Shown: positions 18,746 to 29,216 of the stretch, in pieces
How positions within the stretch are numbered: position 1 is the stretch's first letter
How the letters are laid out: every line of letters starts with the position of its first letter
Source of the DNA: Pseudomonas kermanshahensis
GTDB lineage: Bacteria; Pseudomonadota; Gammaproteobacteria; Pseudomonadales; Pseudomonadaceae
DNA length: 64,000 bases
Assembly (NCBI RefSeq): GCF_014269205.2
Contig: NZ_JABWRY020000001.1
Span: forward strand, 186,001 to 250,000
Reading direction: 5' to 3'
Notes under the pieces: generated by a model
Databases searched by the model: none
The model's input: only the letters and a program-made list of their open reading frames with translations
Told to the model about the DNA's origin: nothing
Made by a program: the position numbers and the translations under genes

Positions 18746-18966
18746 ATCGAGCGCCGCCCGCGCGGCGCATCGCGAGCAACGCTCGCTCCTACGTTTGTTT
18801 CGGGCCAATTATTCCTGGGGCAAACGCGCGCGACCGCCTTGGCGCATGACGCGATATCGCGTCGAACAAACAAGGCGGTCGTGCGCGCCTGTCACAGGCG
18901 TTATTGGCCGAAAACAAACGTAGGAGCGAGCGTTGCTCGCGATGCGCCGCGCGGGCGGCGCTCGAT
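18746..18966. repeat. 221-bp nested inverted repeat after acoR
   Basis: Outer arms of 64 nt (18746-18809 and 18903-18966) are inverted copies with about one mismatch. Inside are a second inverted pair (GCGCGCGACCGCCTTG near 18826, complement near 18871) and a perfect 16-bp palindrome at the centre (GACGCGATATCGCGTC, 18848-18863). The right end continues to 19003 with the arm also found at 12227-12318. No open frame encodes a transposase, so it is a non-autonomous REP/MITE-like element. Confidence 0.85.
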
Positions 18967-19029
18967 CTCACCGGCAACACACCCCTCAAGGCATGCACCT
19001 GCCAGCACCACCTATCCCTAAAGCCCATA

Positions 19030-19058
19030 AAAAAACCCCGGAACAGGTCCGGGGTTTT
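19030..19058 (-). terminator. Rho-independent terminator of accC
   Basis: On the minus strand ACCCCGGACCTGTTCCGGGG is followed by a run of T, a classic GC stem with 6-nt loop and U-tract, 20 bp past the accC stop. The plus-strand side also has a TTTT, so it may stop acoR readthrough as well. Confidence 0.9.
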
Positions 19059-19077
19059 GGTACATCACACTACACGA

Positions 19078-20433
19078 TCACTCCTGGCTGGCCAGTTTGT
19101 GCTCGAGGTAGTGAATGTTGACGCCGCCTTTGCAGAAACCTTCATCACGCACCAGGTCGCGGTGCAGTGGGATGTTGGTCTTGATGCCGTCGACGACGAT
19201 CTCGTCCAGAGCATTGCGCATGCGCGCCATGGCTTCTTCGCGGTCCTTGCCGTAGGTGATCAGCTTGCCGATCAGCGAGTCGTAGTTCGGCGGAACCGAA
19301 TAACCGCTGTACAGGTGCGAATCGACGCGAACGCCGTTGCCACCTGGGGCGTGGAAGTGCTTGACCTTGCCTGGGCTCGGGATGAACTTCTTCGGGTCTT
19401 CGGCGTTGATCCGGCACTCCAGCGAGTGACCACGAATCACCACGTCTTCCTGGCGGAACGACAGCTTGTTGCCAGCGGCGATGCTCAGCATCTCCTTGAC
19501 GATGTCGATGCCAGTGACCATTTCCGACACCGGATGCTCAACCTGTACGCGGGTGTTCATCTCGATGAAGTAGAAGCTGCCGTTCTCGTACAGGAACTCG
19601 AAAGTACCTGCACCGCGGTAGCCGATTTCGATGCACGCATCGACGCAACGCTTGAAGACTTCCTGACGGGCCTTCTCGTCGATGCCCGGTGCTGGCGCTT
19701 CTTCCAGAACCTTCTGGTGACGGCGCTGCAGCGAGCAGTCACGGTCGCCCAGGTGGATGGCGTTGCCTTGGCCGTCGGACAGTACCTGAACTTCCACGTG
19801 GCGTGGGTTGGTCAGGAACTTCTCCAGGTAGACCATCGGGTTGCCGAACGCAGCACCGGCTTCGGTACGGGTCAGCTTGGCCGAGGAGATCAGGTCCTCT
19901 TCCTTGTGCACCACACGCATACCGCGACCACCACCGCCACCGGCGGCCTTGATGATCACCGGGTAGCCGACGTCACGGGCGATCGCCAGGGCGACTTCTT
20001 CGTCTTCCGGCAGCGGGCCGTCAGAGCCTGGTACGGTCGGTACGCCCGACTTGATCATCGCGTCCTTGGCCGAAACCTTGTCGCCCATCAGGCGAATGGT
20101 GTCGGCTTTCGGGCCGATGAAGGCGAAACCGGATTTCTCTACCTGCTCGGCAAAGTCGGCGTTTTCGGCCAGGAAGCCGTAGCCCGGGTGGATCGCGGTG
20201 GCGCCAGTCACTTCGGCGGCAGCGATGATCGCCGGGATGTGCAGGTACGAATCCTTGGATGACGCGGGACCGATGCAGACCGACTCGTCTGCCAGGCCCA
20301 GGTGCATCAGTTCGCGGTCAGCCGTGGAGTGCACGGCGACGGTCTTGATGCCCAGCTCTTTGCAGGCACGCAGGATCCGCAGGGCAATTTCCCCGCGGTT
20401 GGCGATCAGGACTTTTTCGAGCTTCGCAGACAT
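19078..20433 (-). CDS. accC: Acetyl-CoA carboxylase, biotin carboxylase subunit
   Basis: ATP-dependent carboxylation of biotin on AccB, the first half-reaction of malonyl-CoA formation. 451 residues from [20 protein letters not shown], the conserved start; the in-frame ATG seven codons upstream is less likely. ATP-grasp landmarks: the glycine-rich [39 protein letters not shown], the catalytic [20 protein letters not shown], and the C-terminal lid region. It lies 17 bp after accB in the usual accBC order and ends at a strong terminator. Confidence 0.98.
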   Translation of the reverse strand: MSAKLEKVLIANRGEIALRILRACKELGIKTVAVHSTADRELMHLGLADESVCIGPASSKDSYLHIPAIIAAAEVTGATAIHPGYGFLAENADFAEQVEKSGFAFIGPKADTIRLMGDKVSAKDAMIKSGVPTVPGSDGPLPEDEEVALAIARDVGYPVIIKAAGGGGGRGMRVVHKEEDLISSAKLTRTEAGAAFGNPMVYLEKFLTNPRHVEVQVLSDGQGNAIHLGDRDCSLQRRHQKVLEEAPAPGIDEKARQEVFKRCVDACIEIGYRGAGTFEFLYENGSFYFIEMNTRVQVEHPVSEMVTGIDIVKEMLSIAAGNKLSFRQEDVVIRGHSLECRINAEDPKKFIPSPGKVKHFHAPGGNGVRVDSHLYSGYSVPPNYDSLIGKLITYGKDREEAMARMRNALDEIVVDGIKTNIPLHRDLVRDEGFCKGGVNIHYLEHKLASQE

Positions 20434-20450
20434 CGTTGGCTCTCCGCGGT

Positions 20451-20909
20451 TCAAACGATGGTGAACAGCGGCTGGTCGAACTCAACCGGCTGGCCGTCTT
20501 CTACCAGGATGGCGTCGATGACACCGCCGATCTCGGCTTCGATGTGGTTCATCATCTTCATCGCTTCGACGATGCACAGGGTGTCGCCTTTTTTCACCGA
20601 CTGGCCAACTTCAGCAAAGTTAGGCGAGGTCGGCGATGGCTTGCGGTAGAAGGTACCGACCATTGGCGAGCGAACCACGGTGCCTTTCAGCGCCGGTGCA
20701 GCAGCTTCGGCGACAGGGGCAGCAGCAGCAGCGGCCGGAGCAGCGACAGGGGCAGCAGCCATTGGGGCGGGTGCGTAGAACTGCTGGGCAGCTGGGGTCT
20801 TGCTGTGACGGCTGATACGGACCGACTCTTCGCCTTCCTTGATCTCCAGTTCGTCGATGCCAGACTCTTCCAGCAGTTCGATCAGTTTCTTGACTTTACG
20901 GATATCCAT
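20451..20909 (-). CDS. accB: Biotin carboxyl carrier protein
   Basis: 152-residue carrier subunit of acetyl-CoA carboxylase. N-terminal helix [20 protein letters not shown], an Ala/Pro-rich flexible linker (residues ~45-75), then the biotinyl domain with [13 protein letters not shown] and the biotinylated Lys in [13 protein letters not shown]. Immediately followed by accC. Confidence 0.98.
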   Translation of the reverse strand: MDIRKVKKLIELLEESGIDELEIKEGEESVRISRHSKTPAAQQFYAPAPMAAAPVAAPAAAAAAPVAEAAAPALKGTVVRSPMVGTFYRKPSPTSPNFAEVGQSVKKGDTLCIVEAMKMMNHIEAEIGGVIDAILVEDGQPVEFDQPLFTIV

Positions 20910-21009
20910 TAATCATCAACTCCCAAAGGTTCGGTCAGGGGGCGTAATTGAAAACGTGTCTAAAACGTTTCTCTCAAACCCCGGCCCACTTAGGCCAGGG
21001 TCTCTGTCA

Positions 21010-21462
21010 TCAGGGCTGTGCGTTGGCAGCCAGTTGTTCCAGCGCGGACTCCAGGGCCAGGCGATACCCGCTGGCGCCCAGGCCGCAAATCACCCCTACG
21101 GCCACATCGGAAAAGTAGGAGTGGTGACGGAACGGTTCGCGTTTGTGCACGTTGGACAGGTGCACTTCGATGAATGGGATGCTCACCGCAAGCAATGCGT
21201 CACGTAATGCGACACTTGTGTGGGTGAAAGCAGCCGGATTGATCAGGATGAAGTCCACACCCTCGTTGCGTGCGGCGTGAATGCGGTCGATCAGTTCGTA
21301 TTCGGCATTGCTCTGCAGGTACTGCAGATGGTGGCCCGCGGCGCGGGCACGTTGCTCCAGGTCCTGGTTGATCTGGGCCAGGGTCACGGCGCCGTAGTGG
21401 CCCGGCTCGCGAGTACCGAGCAGGTTGAGGTTGGGGCCGTGAAGCACCAGTAGCGTAGCCAT
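21010..21462 (-). CDS. aroQ: Type II 3-dehydroquinate dehydratase
   Basis: Converts 3-dehydroquinate to 3-dehydroshikimate in aromatic amino-acid synthesis. 150 residues, the standard type II length. Motifs: [20 protein letters not shown] at the N-terminus with the catalytic Tyr loop, [17 protein letters not shown], and [20 protein letters not shown] with the catalytic His. A start at 21609 is in frame but 21462 ([11 protein letters not shown]) is the conserved one. It sits 100 bp upstream of accB, an arrangement common in pseudomonads. Confidence 0.97.
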   Translation of the reverse strand: MATLLVLHGPNLNLLGTREPGHYGAVTLAQINQDLEQRARAAGHHLQYLQSNAEYELIDRIHAARNEGVDFILINPAAFTHTSVALRDALLAVSIPFIEVHLSNVHKREPFRHHSYFSDVAVGVICGLGASGYRLALESALEQLAANAQP

Positions 21463-21641
21463 CTGCGGATTCCTTGGATTTGTAGGGCAATTCGACACAG
21501 CGCGGCGAGTGTGCCGTAAAGCGACGGCAAGTGTCCAGTTCCCGGCAATAGCCAGCACGATGTCCGAGATTCGCGCGAAGTATGTGACCGGATAATTAAA
21601 TCTGGTCACTGTCTTGAGGATTTTTCGCAGCTCGCCGGAAG

Positions 21642-23420
21642 TTATAGACCGAGTTTGCCGCGTACGCGCGTCAGAACCTCGGCGAAATCGGCGGTGTTTA
21701 TCTCGCCTATGACCCGATCAGCGGTTATTTCGCTGCCGTTCGCCGCAAAGAACAGCAGCGCAGGCGGGCCGAACAGCTGGTAGCGGTCGAGCAGCGTACG
21801 TTGCTCGGCGTTGCTCTCGGTGATGTCGAAACGCAGCAATTTGAAGGCGCTCAGCTGCGATTGCACCTGCGGCGCATTGAGCACTTCGTGCTCGATCACC
21901 TTGCAGCTGATGCACCAGTCGGCGTACCAGTCCAGCAACACCGGCTGGCCCGCGGCCTTGGCCTGGGCCAGTGCCGCGTCGAGCGCGGCGGGGGTGGTGA
22001 GGGTCTGCCAGGCATCGGCCTTGACGGCCGGGCTGGCGCTGCCCGTGGCCGCGGCGGGGGCAGGCAAGGGGCGCAGGGGGTCGCCCTGGCCGTTCAGTGC
22101 CCCGTACCAGCAGGCCAGGGCGTAAACCAGCAACGCCAGGCCGAGCAATTGCGCCAGGCGTTGGCGCGGGGTTTTGATGACGAATTCCAGGGCCCCGAGG
22201 AACAGCGCCACGCCGGCAGCCAGGAAGCCGACCAGCAGCAACGTCACCTGGCCAGGCAGCACGCGGCTGAGCAAGCCGATGGCCAGCCCTAGCAACAGCA
22301 CACCGATGGCGTTTTTCACCGTGTTAAGCCATGGGCCGCTCTTCGGCAACCAGGCTGCGCCACCGGTAGCCACCAGCAGCAACGGCGCACCCATGCCCAG
22401 GCCGAGGGCGAACAGTTTCAGCGCACCCCCCAGGGCATCGCCGCTGGCGCTGATATAAAGCAGGGCACCGGCCAGTGGCGCCGACACGCAGGGCGACACC
22501 AGCAAACTGGAAAGCACGCCCAGCACTGCCGCGCCGACTAGCGAGCCACCTTTGGTGCGGTGGGCGAGCGAGTCCAGGCGATTGTTCAAGGCCTGTGGCA
22601 GCTTCAATTCGAACAGGCCGAACATGGCCAGGGCGAACACCACGAAGAACAACGCGAAAGGCACCAGTACCCAGGCCGACTGCAGCCGTGCCTGCAGGTT
22701 CAAGCCCGCGCCGAACAGGCCCATCAGCGCGCCCAGCACGGCGAAGCTGGCGGCCATCGATACAACGTAAGCAAGCGACAGCGCGAGGCCGCGCAAGCCG
22801 TTAGCCTGGCCACGCAGCACCACGCCCGAGAGGATGGGCAGCATCGGCAGCACGCAAGGGGTGAAGGTCAGGCCGACGCCAGCGAGGAAGAACAGCAACA
22901 GGGATTTCCAGCTCCAGGCCTGTTCACCTGTGGCCGGTGCCGCGCTGGGGGTGCCACCTTCGCCATCGATGCTCAGGCGCGCGGTTTCCGGGGGGTAGCA
23001 CAGGCCTTTGTCGGCGCAGCCCTGGTACCCCACCAGCAGGGTGAACGCGCGAGGGTCGGTGCGTGGCAGCTCGATGTCGAGCACGCCGTGGTACACCTCG
23101 ACGTCACCGAAGAACTCATCGTGCTTGGCTTCGCCTTTAGGGATGTTGGGCGTGCCCACGGCCACGCCGGCCGGCTCTGTGCGGAAATTGAAGCGGTGGC
23201 GGTAGAGGTAGTAGCCGTCGGTGGCGACGAAACGCAGCTTGATGCTCTGGGCATCGGCCTGGATCAGGCTGAGCTTGAACGCTTCGTGCACGGGCAGAAA
23301 ATCGGCAGCGTTGGACAGCGAAGCGGCGCCGAGGGTGGCGCTGGGGCGGTTGTCGAGCAGGCCCGTGGCGAAGGCAGGGCTGGCCAGCAGCAGGAACAGC
23401 AGGAGAAACAGGCGGCGCAT
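21642..23420 (-). CDS. dsbD: Thiol:disulfide interchange protein DsbD
   Basis: Inner-membrane electron carrier that passes reducing power from cytoplasmic thioredoxin to periplasmic thiol proteins. 592 residues in three parts: signal peptide ([18 protein letters not shown]) and N-terminal periplasmic domain with the Cys pair in [14 protein letters not shown]; eight predicted membrane spans with conserved Cys in [15 protein letters not shown] and [14 protein letters not shown]; and a C-terminal thioredoxin-like domain with the CxxC motif [10 protein letters not shown]. Start 23420 was chosen for the signal peptide. It is first in the dsbD-aroQ-accB-accC run. Confidence 0.96.
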   Translation of the reverse strand: MRRLFLLLFLLLASPAFATGLLDNRPSATLGAASLSNAADFLPVHEAFKLSLIQADAQSIKLRFVATDGYYLYRHRFNFRTEPAGVAVGTPNIPKGEAKHDEFFGDVEVYHGVLDIELPRTDPRAFTLLVGYQGCADKGLCYPPETARLSIDGEGGTPSAAPATGEQAWSWKSLLLFFLAGVGLTFTPCVLPMLPILSGVVLRGQANGLRGLALSLAYVVSMAASFAVLGALMGLFGAGLNLQARLQSAWVLVPFALFFVVFALAMFGLFELKLPQALNNRLDSLAHRTKGGSLVGAAVLGVLSSLLVSPCVSAPLAGALLYISASGDALGGALKLFALGLGMGAPLLLVATGGAAWLPKSGPWLNTVKNAIGVLLLGLAIGLLSRVLPGQVTLLLVGFLAAGVALFLGALEFVIKTPRQRLAQLLGLALLVYALACWYGALNGQGDPLRPLPAPAAATGSASPAVKADAWQTLTTPAALDAALAQAKAAGQPVLLDWYADWCISCKVIEHEVLNAPQVQSQLSAFKLLRFDITESNAEQRTLLDRYQLFGPPALLFFAANGSEITADRVIGEINTADFAEVLTRVRGKLGL

Positions 23421-23527
23421 GGCGGACTCGCGACGTGGAACGTGCTGGGCATGATAGCGGAGTTGGTCTTGATTTGGCGTGTGTCGACCGGGGGAACGAC
23501 ACATGGCCGATGGCTGATTCGCCTGTA

Positions 23528-23626
23528 CCGGCCCTTTCGCGGGGCAAGCCCGCTCCCACGAGTTCACGCCAACTTCAAGTGCAGAGGTCACCCTGTGGGA
23601 GCGGGCTTGCCCCGCGAAAGGGCCGG
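23528..23626. repeat. REP inverted pair
   Basis: Two copies of the P. putida REP core (CTTTCGCGGGGCAAGCCCGC and its complement) face each other across about 35 bp, between the dsbD start and the stop of the chemoreceptor gene. The long hairpin could stop the chemoreceptor transcript on the minus strand. Confidence 0.85.
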
Positions 23627-23639
23627 CCCAGGCAAACGC

Positions 23640-25601
23640 TCACACCCTGAACGCCCGCACCGCCGTGCTCAGCTCGCTGCCCAGGCTCAGCAATTGCTCC
23701 CCTTGCTCACGCCCCTCGCCAATGCGCTGCAAATTGTCCTCGCCCAACTCGTGAATCCGCTCGCTATGGTCACGAATCTCGCTCACCGCACCGCTCTGTT
23801 GGGCCGTGACATCGGCAATCCGCACCGCCGTATCGGCAATGGTACGAATGGCGCGGACAATCTCGTCCAGCGCGCCATCTGCGGCCTGGGCCTGGTCGGC
23901 GGTGGCTTCGGCATGTTCCAACTGCGCTCGCATGCCGGCCACCGAGCCTCTGGCGGCTTGTTGCAAGCGGTCGATCAGTGTCTGGATCTCGCCGGTTGCG
24001 CCTGTGGTGCGCTGCGCCAGGGAGCGCACTTCGTCTGCCACCACGGCAAAGCCACGGCCCATTTCGCCCGCGCGGGCAGCTTCGATCGCGGCGTTCAGGG
24101 CCAACAGGTTGGTCTGCTCGGCAATCGAGCGAATCACCGTCAACACGCCGCCAATGGTGGCGGACTCCTCAGCCAGTTGTTCGATCATGCGGGCGTTACC
24201 CTGCACTTCGTCGACCAGTTCGCGTAACCCCGACAAGCTCTGGCCAATCACCGCCTGGCCGTGCTCCACCGCACGGCCGGCATCGCGGCTGGCGTCGGCA
24301 GCCGCGCTGGCATCGCCGGCCACTTGCTGGATGGTCGCTTCCAGTTCACCCAGCGCGTCGCGAATCTGCCCGGTGTCGCCCGCCTGGCGCTCGGCACCGT
24401 CGTGCAGGGCGGCGCTCATACCGGCCAGGGCATGGCTGCTGCCGGCCACCTGTTCGGCGTTGTGGCGGATGGTGCCGACCAGTTCCACCAGGTAGTGGCG
24501 CAGGCGGTTGAGCGATTCCTGGATGTCGTGCAGCTCGCGGTTGGTTTTGCCCAGGGCGATCGGCTTGGCGAAGTCGCCCTCGGCCCAGTGCGACAGGGCC
24601 GGCGCCAGGCTGGTCAACGTACGCGCCAAGCGCCGCTGCAGGGTGTCGATGAGCAGCGCGATCAGCAGGATCAGGCCGATCATCAGGCCTTGGCTGATAC
24701 GCACTTCGGCGGCGATCTTGGCGTGCAGCCCGCGGACTTCAGGCTCCAGGCCGGCGATGGCCTGCTGCACCGCTTCAAGGCGTTGGCCCGTGCTGGCGGC
24801 CAGGGCGGCGCGGCGCTCGATTTGCTCGCGGGTGCGTTGCAGTTCGGCCGGGTAGCGCGTGAGCAGGCTCTGCAGTTCGCGCTTGAGGGCGACGGCAATG
24901 TCTTCCTGCTGCGCGCTGGCCTGGGTTTCCAGGCCCATCAGGGCGGCGAAATCATCGGCATTGGACTCGGCTGCACGGGTAATACCCAGCAACGGCAAGC
25001 TGTCGAGCGCCTGGGCCTGGGCGCGGATCAGTTGCAGCTCGCGCTCCACTTCGTCGGCCAGTTCAGGGCGGCCGCTGCTGACCAGTTTGTCCCGGGCCAG
25101 CGACAGGCGGCCCAAGTGCACGGTGGCGTCGAGCACAGGCAGCAGATAGCGGTTGGCCTCGGCGCTGCCGCTGTCGCGGGCGTAATTGGCCAGTTGTTCG
25201 AAGTTGGCCCCCAGTTCGCGCTCGGCTTGCAGTAGCAGCGCTTGCGGGTCGCCGGCCAGCTTGCCGGCCGCCAGCAGTTCTTCGGCGGTAAAGGCCTGCA
25301 GGCTGTCGAGGCTGGGGTGCAGTTTGTCGGCCAGCGCGTCGGGCCATTCGGCCAATGCCGCCTGCAACTGCTGGTTGGCCTCCATCGCAGCGGCATGGCG
25401 CAAGGCATCACCACTGGCCAGGTAGGCCTGGATGTTGTGCGCTGCCTGGTTCTGGAACTGTTGGGACAGGCCCAGGTAGCGTTCCATCATCTGATAGGGG
25501 CGCTCCAGGGCACGCTGTGACCACCACAAGGTCACGGCCAGGGCGATACAGACGGTTACCAGCAACAGGGTGTTGAAATTGGTCAGCCACTTCAGGCGCA
25601 T
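23640..25601 (-). CDS. Methyl-accepting chemotaxis protein
   Basis: 653-residue transmembrane chemoreceptor. A membrane span follows the N-terminus ([18 protein letters not shown]), then an all-helical periplasmic region of about 270 residues rich in Leu/Ala/Gln, a second span near residue 295 ([20 protein letters not shown]), a HAMP-like segment, and a signalling domain with the conserved hairpin [19 protein letters not shown] and [15 protein letters not shown]. There is no C-terminal CheR-tethering pentapeptide. The ligand is unknown; the helical sensor resembles helical-bundle types rather than Cache types. Confidence 0.93.
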   Translation of the reverse strand: MRLKWLTNFNTLLLVTVCIALAVTLWWSQRALERPYQMMERYLGLSQQFQNQAAHNIQAYLASGDALRHAAAMEANQQLQAALAEWPDALADKLHPSLDSLQAFTAEELLAAGKLAGDPQALLLQAERELGANFEQLANYARDSGSAEANRYLLPVLDATVHLGRLSLARDKLVSSGRPELADEVERELQLIRAQAQALDSLPLLGITRAAESNADDFAALMGLETQASAQQEDIAVALKRELQSLLTRYPAELQRTREQIERRAALAASTGQRLEAVQQAIAGLEPEVRGLHAKIAAEVRISQGLMIGLILLIALLIDTLQRRLARTLTSLAPALSHWAEGDFAKPIALGKTNRELHDIQESLNRLRHYLVELVGTIRHNAEQVAGSSHALAGMSAALHDGAERQAGDTGQIRDALGELEATIQQVAGDASAAADASRDAGRAVEHGQAVIGQSLSGLRELVDEVQGNARMIEQLAEESATIGGVLTVIRSIAEQTNLLALNAAIEAARAGEMGRGFAVVADEVRSLAQRTTGATGEIQTLIDRLQQAARGSVAGMRAQLEHAEATADQAQAADGALDEIVRAIRTIADTAVRIADVTAQQSGAVSEIRDHSERIHELGEDNLQRIGEGREQGEQLLSLGSELSTAVRAFRV

Positions 25602-25715
25602 AGCCGCGAACTTCCTGCGGGGAGTGGGAGAGGTAAGCGCCTGAAGTTATTGCGATTTTGTTACGCAGTGATGACGTCTGTGTCCTGATGTAAAAAAAGA
25701 TGGCACTTTGCCTTG

Positions 25716-27074
25716 TTAAGGCTCCACCCGAACCACGCAGTTACGCCCCGCGTGCTTGGCCCGGTACAACGCCTCGTCCGCTGCACTGGCCATGGTCAGC
25801 GCATCCAGCTCATCGTCCAGTTGCACCACCCCCGCGCTGAACGTGCAGTTCAGGTCCCGTGGCTGCGCCGGATAGAGGATCTCGGCAAAACGCCGGCGGA
25901 TTTCGTCCAATACCTTGTGCGCGGCATCCAGGGCGGTGTTGGGCATGACGATGGCGAACTCTTCGCCGCCATAACGCCCGATGAAGTCGGTCTTGCGCAG
26001 CCGTTGCTTGAGGAACAGTGCCAGGCTCTTGATCACCCGGTCGCCCATGGGATGGCCATGGCGGTCGTTGATCTTCTTGAATCGGTCGATGTCGAGCATG
26101 GCGAAGCTCAAGGGCTGCTGCTCGCGCCGGGCGCGGAAGCTGCAATCTTCGAGCAGTTGCAGGATATGGGTGTGGTTGTACAGCCCGGTGAGGCTGTCGC
26201 GCACCATGCGTGCCTTGAGGTGGCGGGCGCGGGCGGCGCGGTTGCGCACGGTGGTGATCAAGTGGCGCGAACGGAACGGCTTGGTGAGGAAGTCATCGCC
26301 ACCTTCGCTCATGGCGTCGAGCTGCTTGTCCAGGTCGTCCTCGGCCGACAGGTAAATGATTGGCACGCTGACATAGCGGTCGTTGTGGCGGATTACCTTG
26401 GCCAGCTCCGGGCCGGTACAGGCGGGCATGTACAGGTCGAGGATGATCAGGTCCGGCTGGAAGTCGGCCAGTTCCGCCATGGTGCGGATCGGGTCGGTCA
26501 GGCTGCGGGTGATCATGCCCGCGCTGCTCAGCACTCGTTCGGTGTGCAGCGCCTGGGGGCGTGAATCGTCGATGATCAACACCCGCAGCGGGTCGAGCGG
26601 GGTGGTGCTGGTGAGCAGCTCGACCTTCTCCAGCAGGCTGGAGGCTTCCAGGGTGCCGGTCAGAAACTCTTTGCCGCCAGCGCGCACCGCGGCAAGGCGG
26701 GTCGGGGTATCGGTTTCGTGGTGGCTGAAGAACAGCAGCGGAATCGTTTGCGGCACACCTTGCTGAGCTTGGGCGGCCAAGCGCAGGCCCTGGCCGCTGC
26801 CGGTGAAGTCGACATCCATCACCACCGCCGCAGGCGGGCATTCACTGAGCGAAGCCCGAAACGCATCCGCACTGAACAAGGCCTGCACACCGAGGCCGAA
26901 AAACTCCAGCTGCTGGGCCAGGCGTTGGGCGCGCTCATGGTCCTGCAAAAGGATGTATACAGGCTTGCGCAGGGGCGGCAGGGGCACCGGGTTGAGCGGG
27001 TCATCCTTGCGCAGGCCGGGACGCGACAGGTGCTGGGCGGGGCACTGGTGGCTCGGATCGACTGCTTGGCTCAT
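25716..27074 (-). CDS. Response regulator with two receiver domains and GGDEF diguanylate cyclase
   Basis: 452 residues. An N-terminal receiver-like domain (residues ~38-155, putative acidic site in VVMDVDF) is followed by a second canonical receiver (LIIDDSRPQ, phospho-Asp in LIILDLYMPACTGPE, Lys in FLTKPF) and a GGDEF domain with DSLTGLYNHTHI, FAMLDIDRFKKINDRHGHPM and the active-site GGEEF. It should make cyclic di-GMP when phosphorylated. The architecture is like PleD/WspR relatives. No cognate kinase is adjacent. A wide intergenic region (27075-27323) separates it from the divergent DUF2333 gene. Confidence 0.93.
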   Translation of the reverse strand: MSQAVDPSHQCPAQHLSRPGLRKDDPLNPVPLPPLRKPVYILLQDHERAQRLAQQLEFFGLGVQALFSADAFRASLSECPPAAVVMDVDFTGSGQGLRLAAQAQQGVPQTIPLLFFSHHETDTPTRLAAVRAGGKEFLTGTLEASSLLEKVELLTSTTPLDPLRVLIIDDSRPQALHTERVLSSAGMITRSLTDPIRTMAELADFQPDLIILDLYMPACTGPELAKVIRHNDRYVSVPIIYLSAEDDLDKQLDAMSEGGDDFLTKPFRSRHLITTVRNRAARARHLKARMVRDSLTGLYNHTHILQLLEDCSFRARREQQPLSFAMLDIDRFKKINDRHGHPMGDRVIKSLALFLKQRLRKTDFIGRYGGEEFAIVMPNTALDAAHKVLDEIRRRFAEILYPAQPRDLNCTFSAGVVQLDDELDALTMASAADEALYRAKHAGRNCVVRVEP

Positions 27075-27323
27075 GTCCTGGCTACTTTTGGGTGGGTGGT
27101 GTGCAGGTGCGATGATGGCTCTATGCTAGCAGCTCTTTTCCGTTGGGTGAGTGCCCTCCATCAACAAAGCGTTTAGAACGAATATTCAGTTACTGACCCA
27201 CTGGTCGCTTATGCGTACGGCAGTGTCTGCTTTATAGTGCAGCGATGCGGGCTTGCCGTGGCACCCTGGCGAAGGCCTGGGGTCCAAGCCTCTGAACCGT
27301 CTTGACTGATTAAGGACAATGCC

Positions 27324-28391
27324 ATGCTGGACTGGAAAAACCGCGAGGCCAAAGCCGAACCCCGCGAGCGTGTTGATGGCCGTGGCGCCGCCGCCCGTAG
27401 CTACCTGGGCGGCCTCTGGAGCCGTGCCCTGGGTACTCTGATCGGCCTGTATCTGCTGGTCTGTATCGGCCTGGGCTGGTACTGGAGCCAGGAGCCGGAG
27501 CTGTTCCCGGTGCAGCAGAACGCCCAGGCTGCGGCCGAGCGTAATGGCCAGCAGATGGTCATCGGCTATACCACCATCGAAACCCTCAAGACCGTCGCCG
27601 GTACCTTGCTGAACAAGCCGGGCGGTTACATTTCCAACGACCGCTTCCCGCCGGGGCTGTGGATGGACAACATGCCGAGCTGGGAATACGGCGTGCTGGT
27701 CCAGGTCCGCGATTTGTCCCGCGCGTTGCGCAAAGACTTCGCCCGCTCGCAGTCGCAGTCCACTGAAGACGCCGACCTGGCCAAGGCCGAGCCGCGCTTC
27801 AACTTCGACAACAAGAGCTGGATTTTGCCGTCGAGCGAGTCTGAGTTCGAAGAAGGCATCAAGTCGCTGAACCGCTACCAGACTCGCCTGGCCGCTGGCG
27901 ACAAGGGCGCGATCTTCTACACCCGTGCCGACAACCTGAACAACTGGCTGGGCGATGTGGCTACCCGCCTGGGTTCGCTGTCGCAGCGCCTGTCGGCCAG
28001 CGTTGGCCGGGTCAAGCTCAACACCACCCTGAAGACCGAGTCGGTACAACCTGGCCAGGCACCGCAGGTTGACGAAGAGCTGGTCGAAACCCCATGGCTG
28101 CAGATCGACAACGTGTTCTACGAAGCCCGTGGCCAGGCCTGGGCGCTGTCGCACCTGCTGCGCGCCATCGAGGTCGACTTCGCCGATGTGCTGGCGAAAA
28201 AGAATGCCACGGTCAGCGTGCGCCAGATCATCCGTGAGCTGGAAGCCTCGCAGGAAGCGCTGTGGAGCCCGATGGTGCTCAATGGCAGCGGCTTCGGCAT
28301 GTGGGCCAACCATTCGCTGGTCATGGCCAACTACATCTCCCGGGCCAACGCTGCGGTCATCGACCTGCGTCAGCTGCTGTCGCAGGGGTGA
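27324..28391 (+). CDS. DUF2333 family membrane protein
   Basis: 355-residue protein with one N-terminal membrane span (LGTLIGLYLLVCIGLGWYWS, residues ~36-55) and a large soluble part presumably in the periplasm, matching the DUF2333 family of gammaproteobacteria (conserved PGGYISNDRFPPGLWMDNMP). Function is unknown. The stop is followed after 2 bp by the GTG start of a Nudix gene, suggesting co-translation. A possible -10 element (TATAGT, 27233-27238) lies about 90 bp upstream of the start. Confidence 0.88.
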   Translation: MLDWKNREAKAEPRERVDGRGAAARSYLGGLWSRALGTLIGLYLLVCIGLGWYWSQEPELFPVQQNAQAAAERNGQQMVIGYTTIETLKTVAGTLLNKPGGYISNDRFPPGLWMDNMPSWEYGVLVQVRDLSRALRKDFARSQSQSTEDADLAKAEPRFNFDNKSWILPSSESEFEEGIKSLNRYQTRLAAGDKGAIFYTRADNLNNWLGDVATRLGSLSQRLSASVGRVKLNTTLKTESVQPGQAPQVDEELVETPWLQIDNVFYEARGQAWALSHLLRAIEVDFADVLAKKNATVSVRQIIRELEASQEALWSPMVLNGSGFGMWANHSLVMANYISRANAAVIDLRQLLSQG

Positions 28392-28393
28392 TC

Positions 28394-28930
28394 GTGGCCA
28401 TCAGCACCCAAGAAGCCGCCCATCGGGCGGCTTCCGACCGTGAGCTGGTTGCCTGGGTCGACGAAGCCGACCAGGTGCTCGGCGCCTTGCCCCGGGCAGA
28501 GTTGCGCGAGCGCGGGCTGATTGGCCGTTGCACGTTCATCTTGCTGTTCAATAGCGCCGGGGAGTTGTGCGTGCACCGGCGTACCTTGAGCAAGGCGCTG
28601 TACCCAGGCTTTTGGGATGTGGCGGCGGGCGGCATGGTGACGGCGGGCGAGGGCTACGCCGAGTCGGCTGCGCGGGAGTTGGCCGAAGAACTGGGTATCG
28701 ACGGCGTCGCGTTGCGCTTTCATGAACGGTTCTACTTCGACCAACCCGATAACCGCTTGTGGTGTGCGGTGTATTCGGCGGTGTCCGATGCACCGTTGCG
28801 CTTGCAGCCGGAAGAGGTGAGCGAGGCGCGGTTCATCAGCCTGGCGCAGGCGGAACAAGAAAGCCACACCAAGCCGTATTGCCCGGACTCGTTGGCGGCG
28901 TTGCAGCGGTACAAAGCCAGCTTGCCCTAG
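28394..28930 (+). CDS. Nudix hydrolase
   Basis: 178-residue Nudix protein. The signature GGMVTAGEGYAESAARELAE followed by ELGI matches GX5EX7REUXEEXGU exactly. The flanking sequence (FNSAGELCVHRRTLSKALYP, WDVAAGGMV) is like isopentenyl-diphosphate-isomerase-type and YfcD-like Nudix enzymes. The GTG at 28394 was chosen because it is 2 bp after the DUF2333 stop and gives the family length; longer upstream frames overlap that gene. The substrate is unknown. Confidence 0.9.
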   Translation: MAISTQEAAHRAASDRELVAWVDEADQVLGALPRAELRERGLIGRCTFILLFNSAGELCVHRRTLSKALYPGFWDVAAGGMVTAGEGYAESAARELAEELGIDGVALRFHERFYFDQPDNRLWCAVYSAVSDAPLRLQPEEVSEARFISLAQAEQESHTKPYCPDSLAALQRYKASLP

Positions 28931-28950
28931 TTGCACGGCGTTGCAGCCTA

Positions 28951-29032
28951 TTCGCGGGCAAGCCCGCTCCCACAGGTTTACCGGAGCCTTTAAGAACCGT
29001 GCAGTACCTGTAGGAGCGGGCTTGCCCGCGAA
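28951..29032. repeat. REP inverted pair
   Basis: TTCGCGGGCAAGCCCGCTCC (28951-28970) and its inverted copy ending at 29032, about 38 bp apart. It is placed just after the Nudix stop, where it may act as a transcriptional stop. Confidence 0.85.
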
Positions 29033-29070
29033 GGGTCGCAAAACATTCGCAAAATGGCGCATTCCAGTAC

Positions 29071-29099
29071 TTAGCAATCCCCTGATTTATCGTTACACT
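29071..29099 (+). promoter_or_regulatory. Probable sigma-70 promoter of yciH
   Basis: TTAGCA and TACACT with a 17-bp spacer, each four of six to consensus, lie about 120 bp upstream of the yciH start. The -10 and what follows (TACACTGCGCGCCCTTTTCG) recur almost exactly before speA at 29682. A hairpin (CTGTCGCAAGA/TCTTGCGGCAG, 29116-29137) follows in the leader. Confidence 0.4.
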
Positions 29100-29216
29100 G
29101 CGCGCCCTTTTCGGGCTGTCGCAAGATCTTGCGGCAGTAGCGCCGCCCCTGCCAGAGTGGGGCTTCGCGGTCGGCTCCCGCCGACCAGTTTTTGTCCTCA
29201 GCACAGAGGAACAAAA

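Larger units (their letters stand above)
18713..19077. other. Gene-free stretch between acoR and accC
   Basis: 365 bp with no supported gene. It is almost filled by the nested inverted repeat (18746-19003) and the accC terminator (19030-19058). Apparent reading frames here are products of the palindromes. Confidence 0.8.

Noticed and set aside
18741..19121. Small mutually similar open frames on both strands
   Set aside because: They arise from the inverted repeat, which codes for the same peptide (RSSAARAALDLTG-like) wherever it occurs, including 12227-12318.
23640..25601. CheR-tethering pentapeptide on the chemoreceptors
   Set aside because: The C-termini (VRAFRV and VRRFRT) do not match the acidic xWxxF-type pentapeptide.
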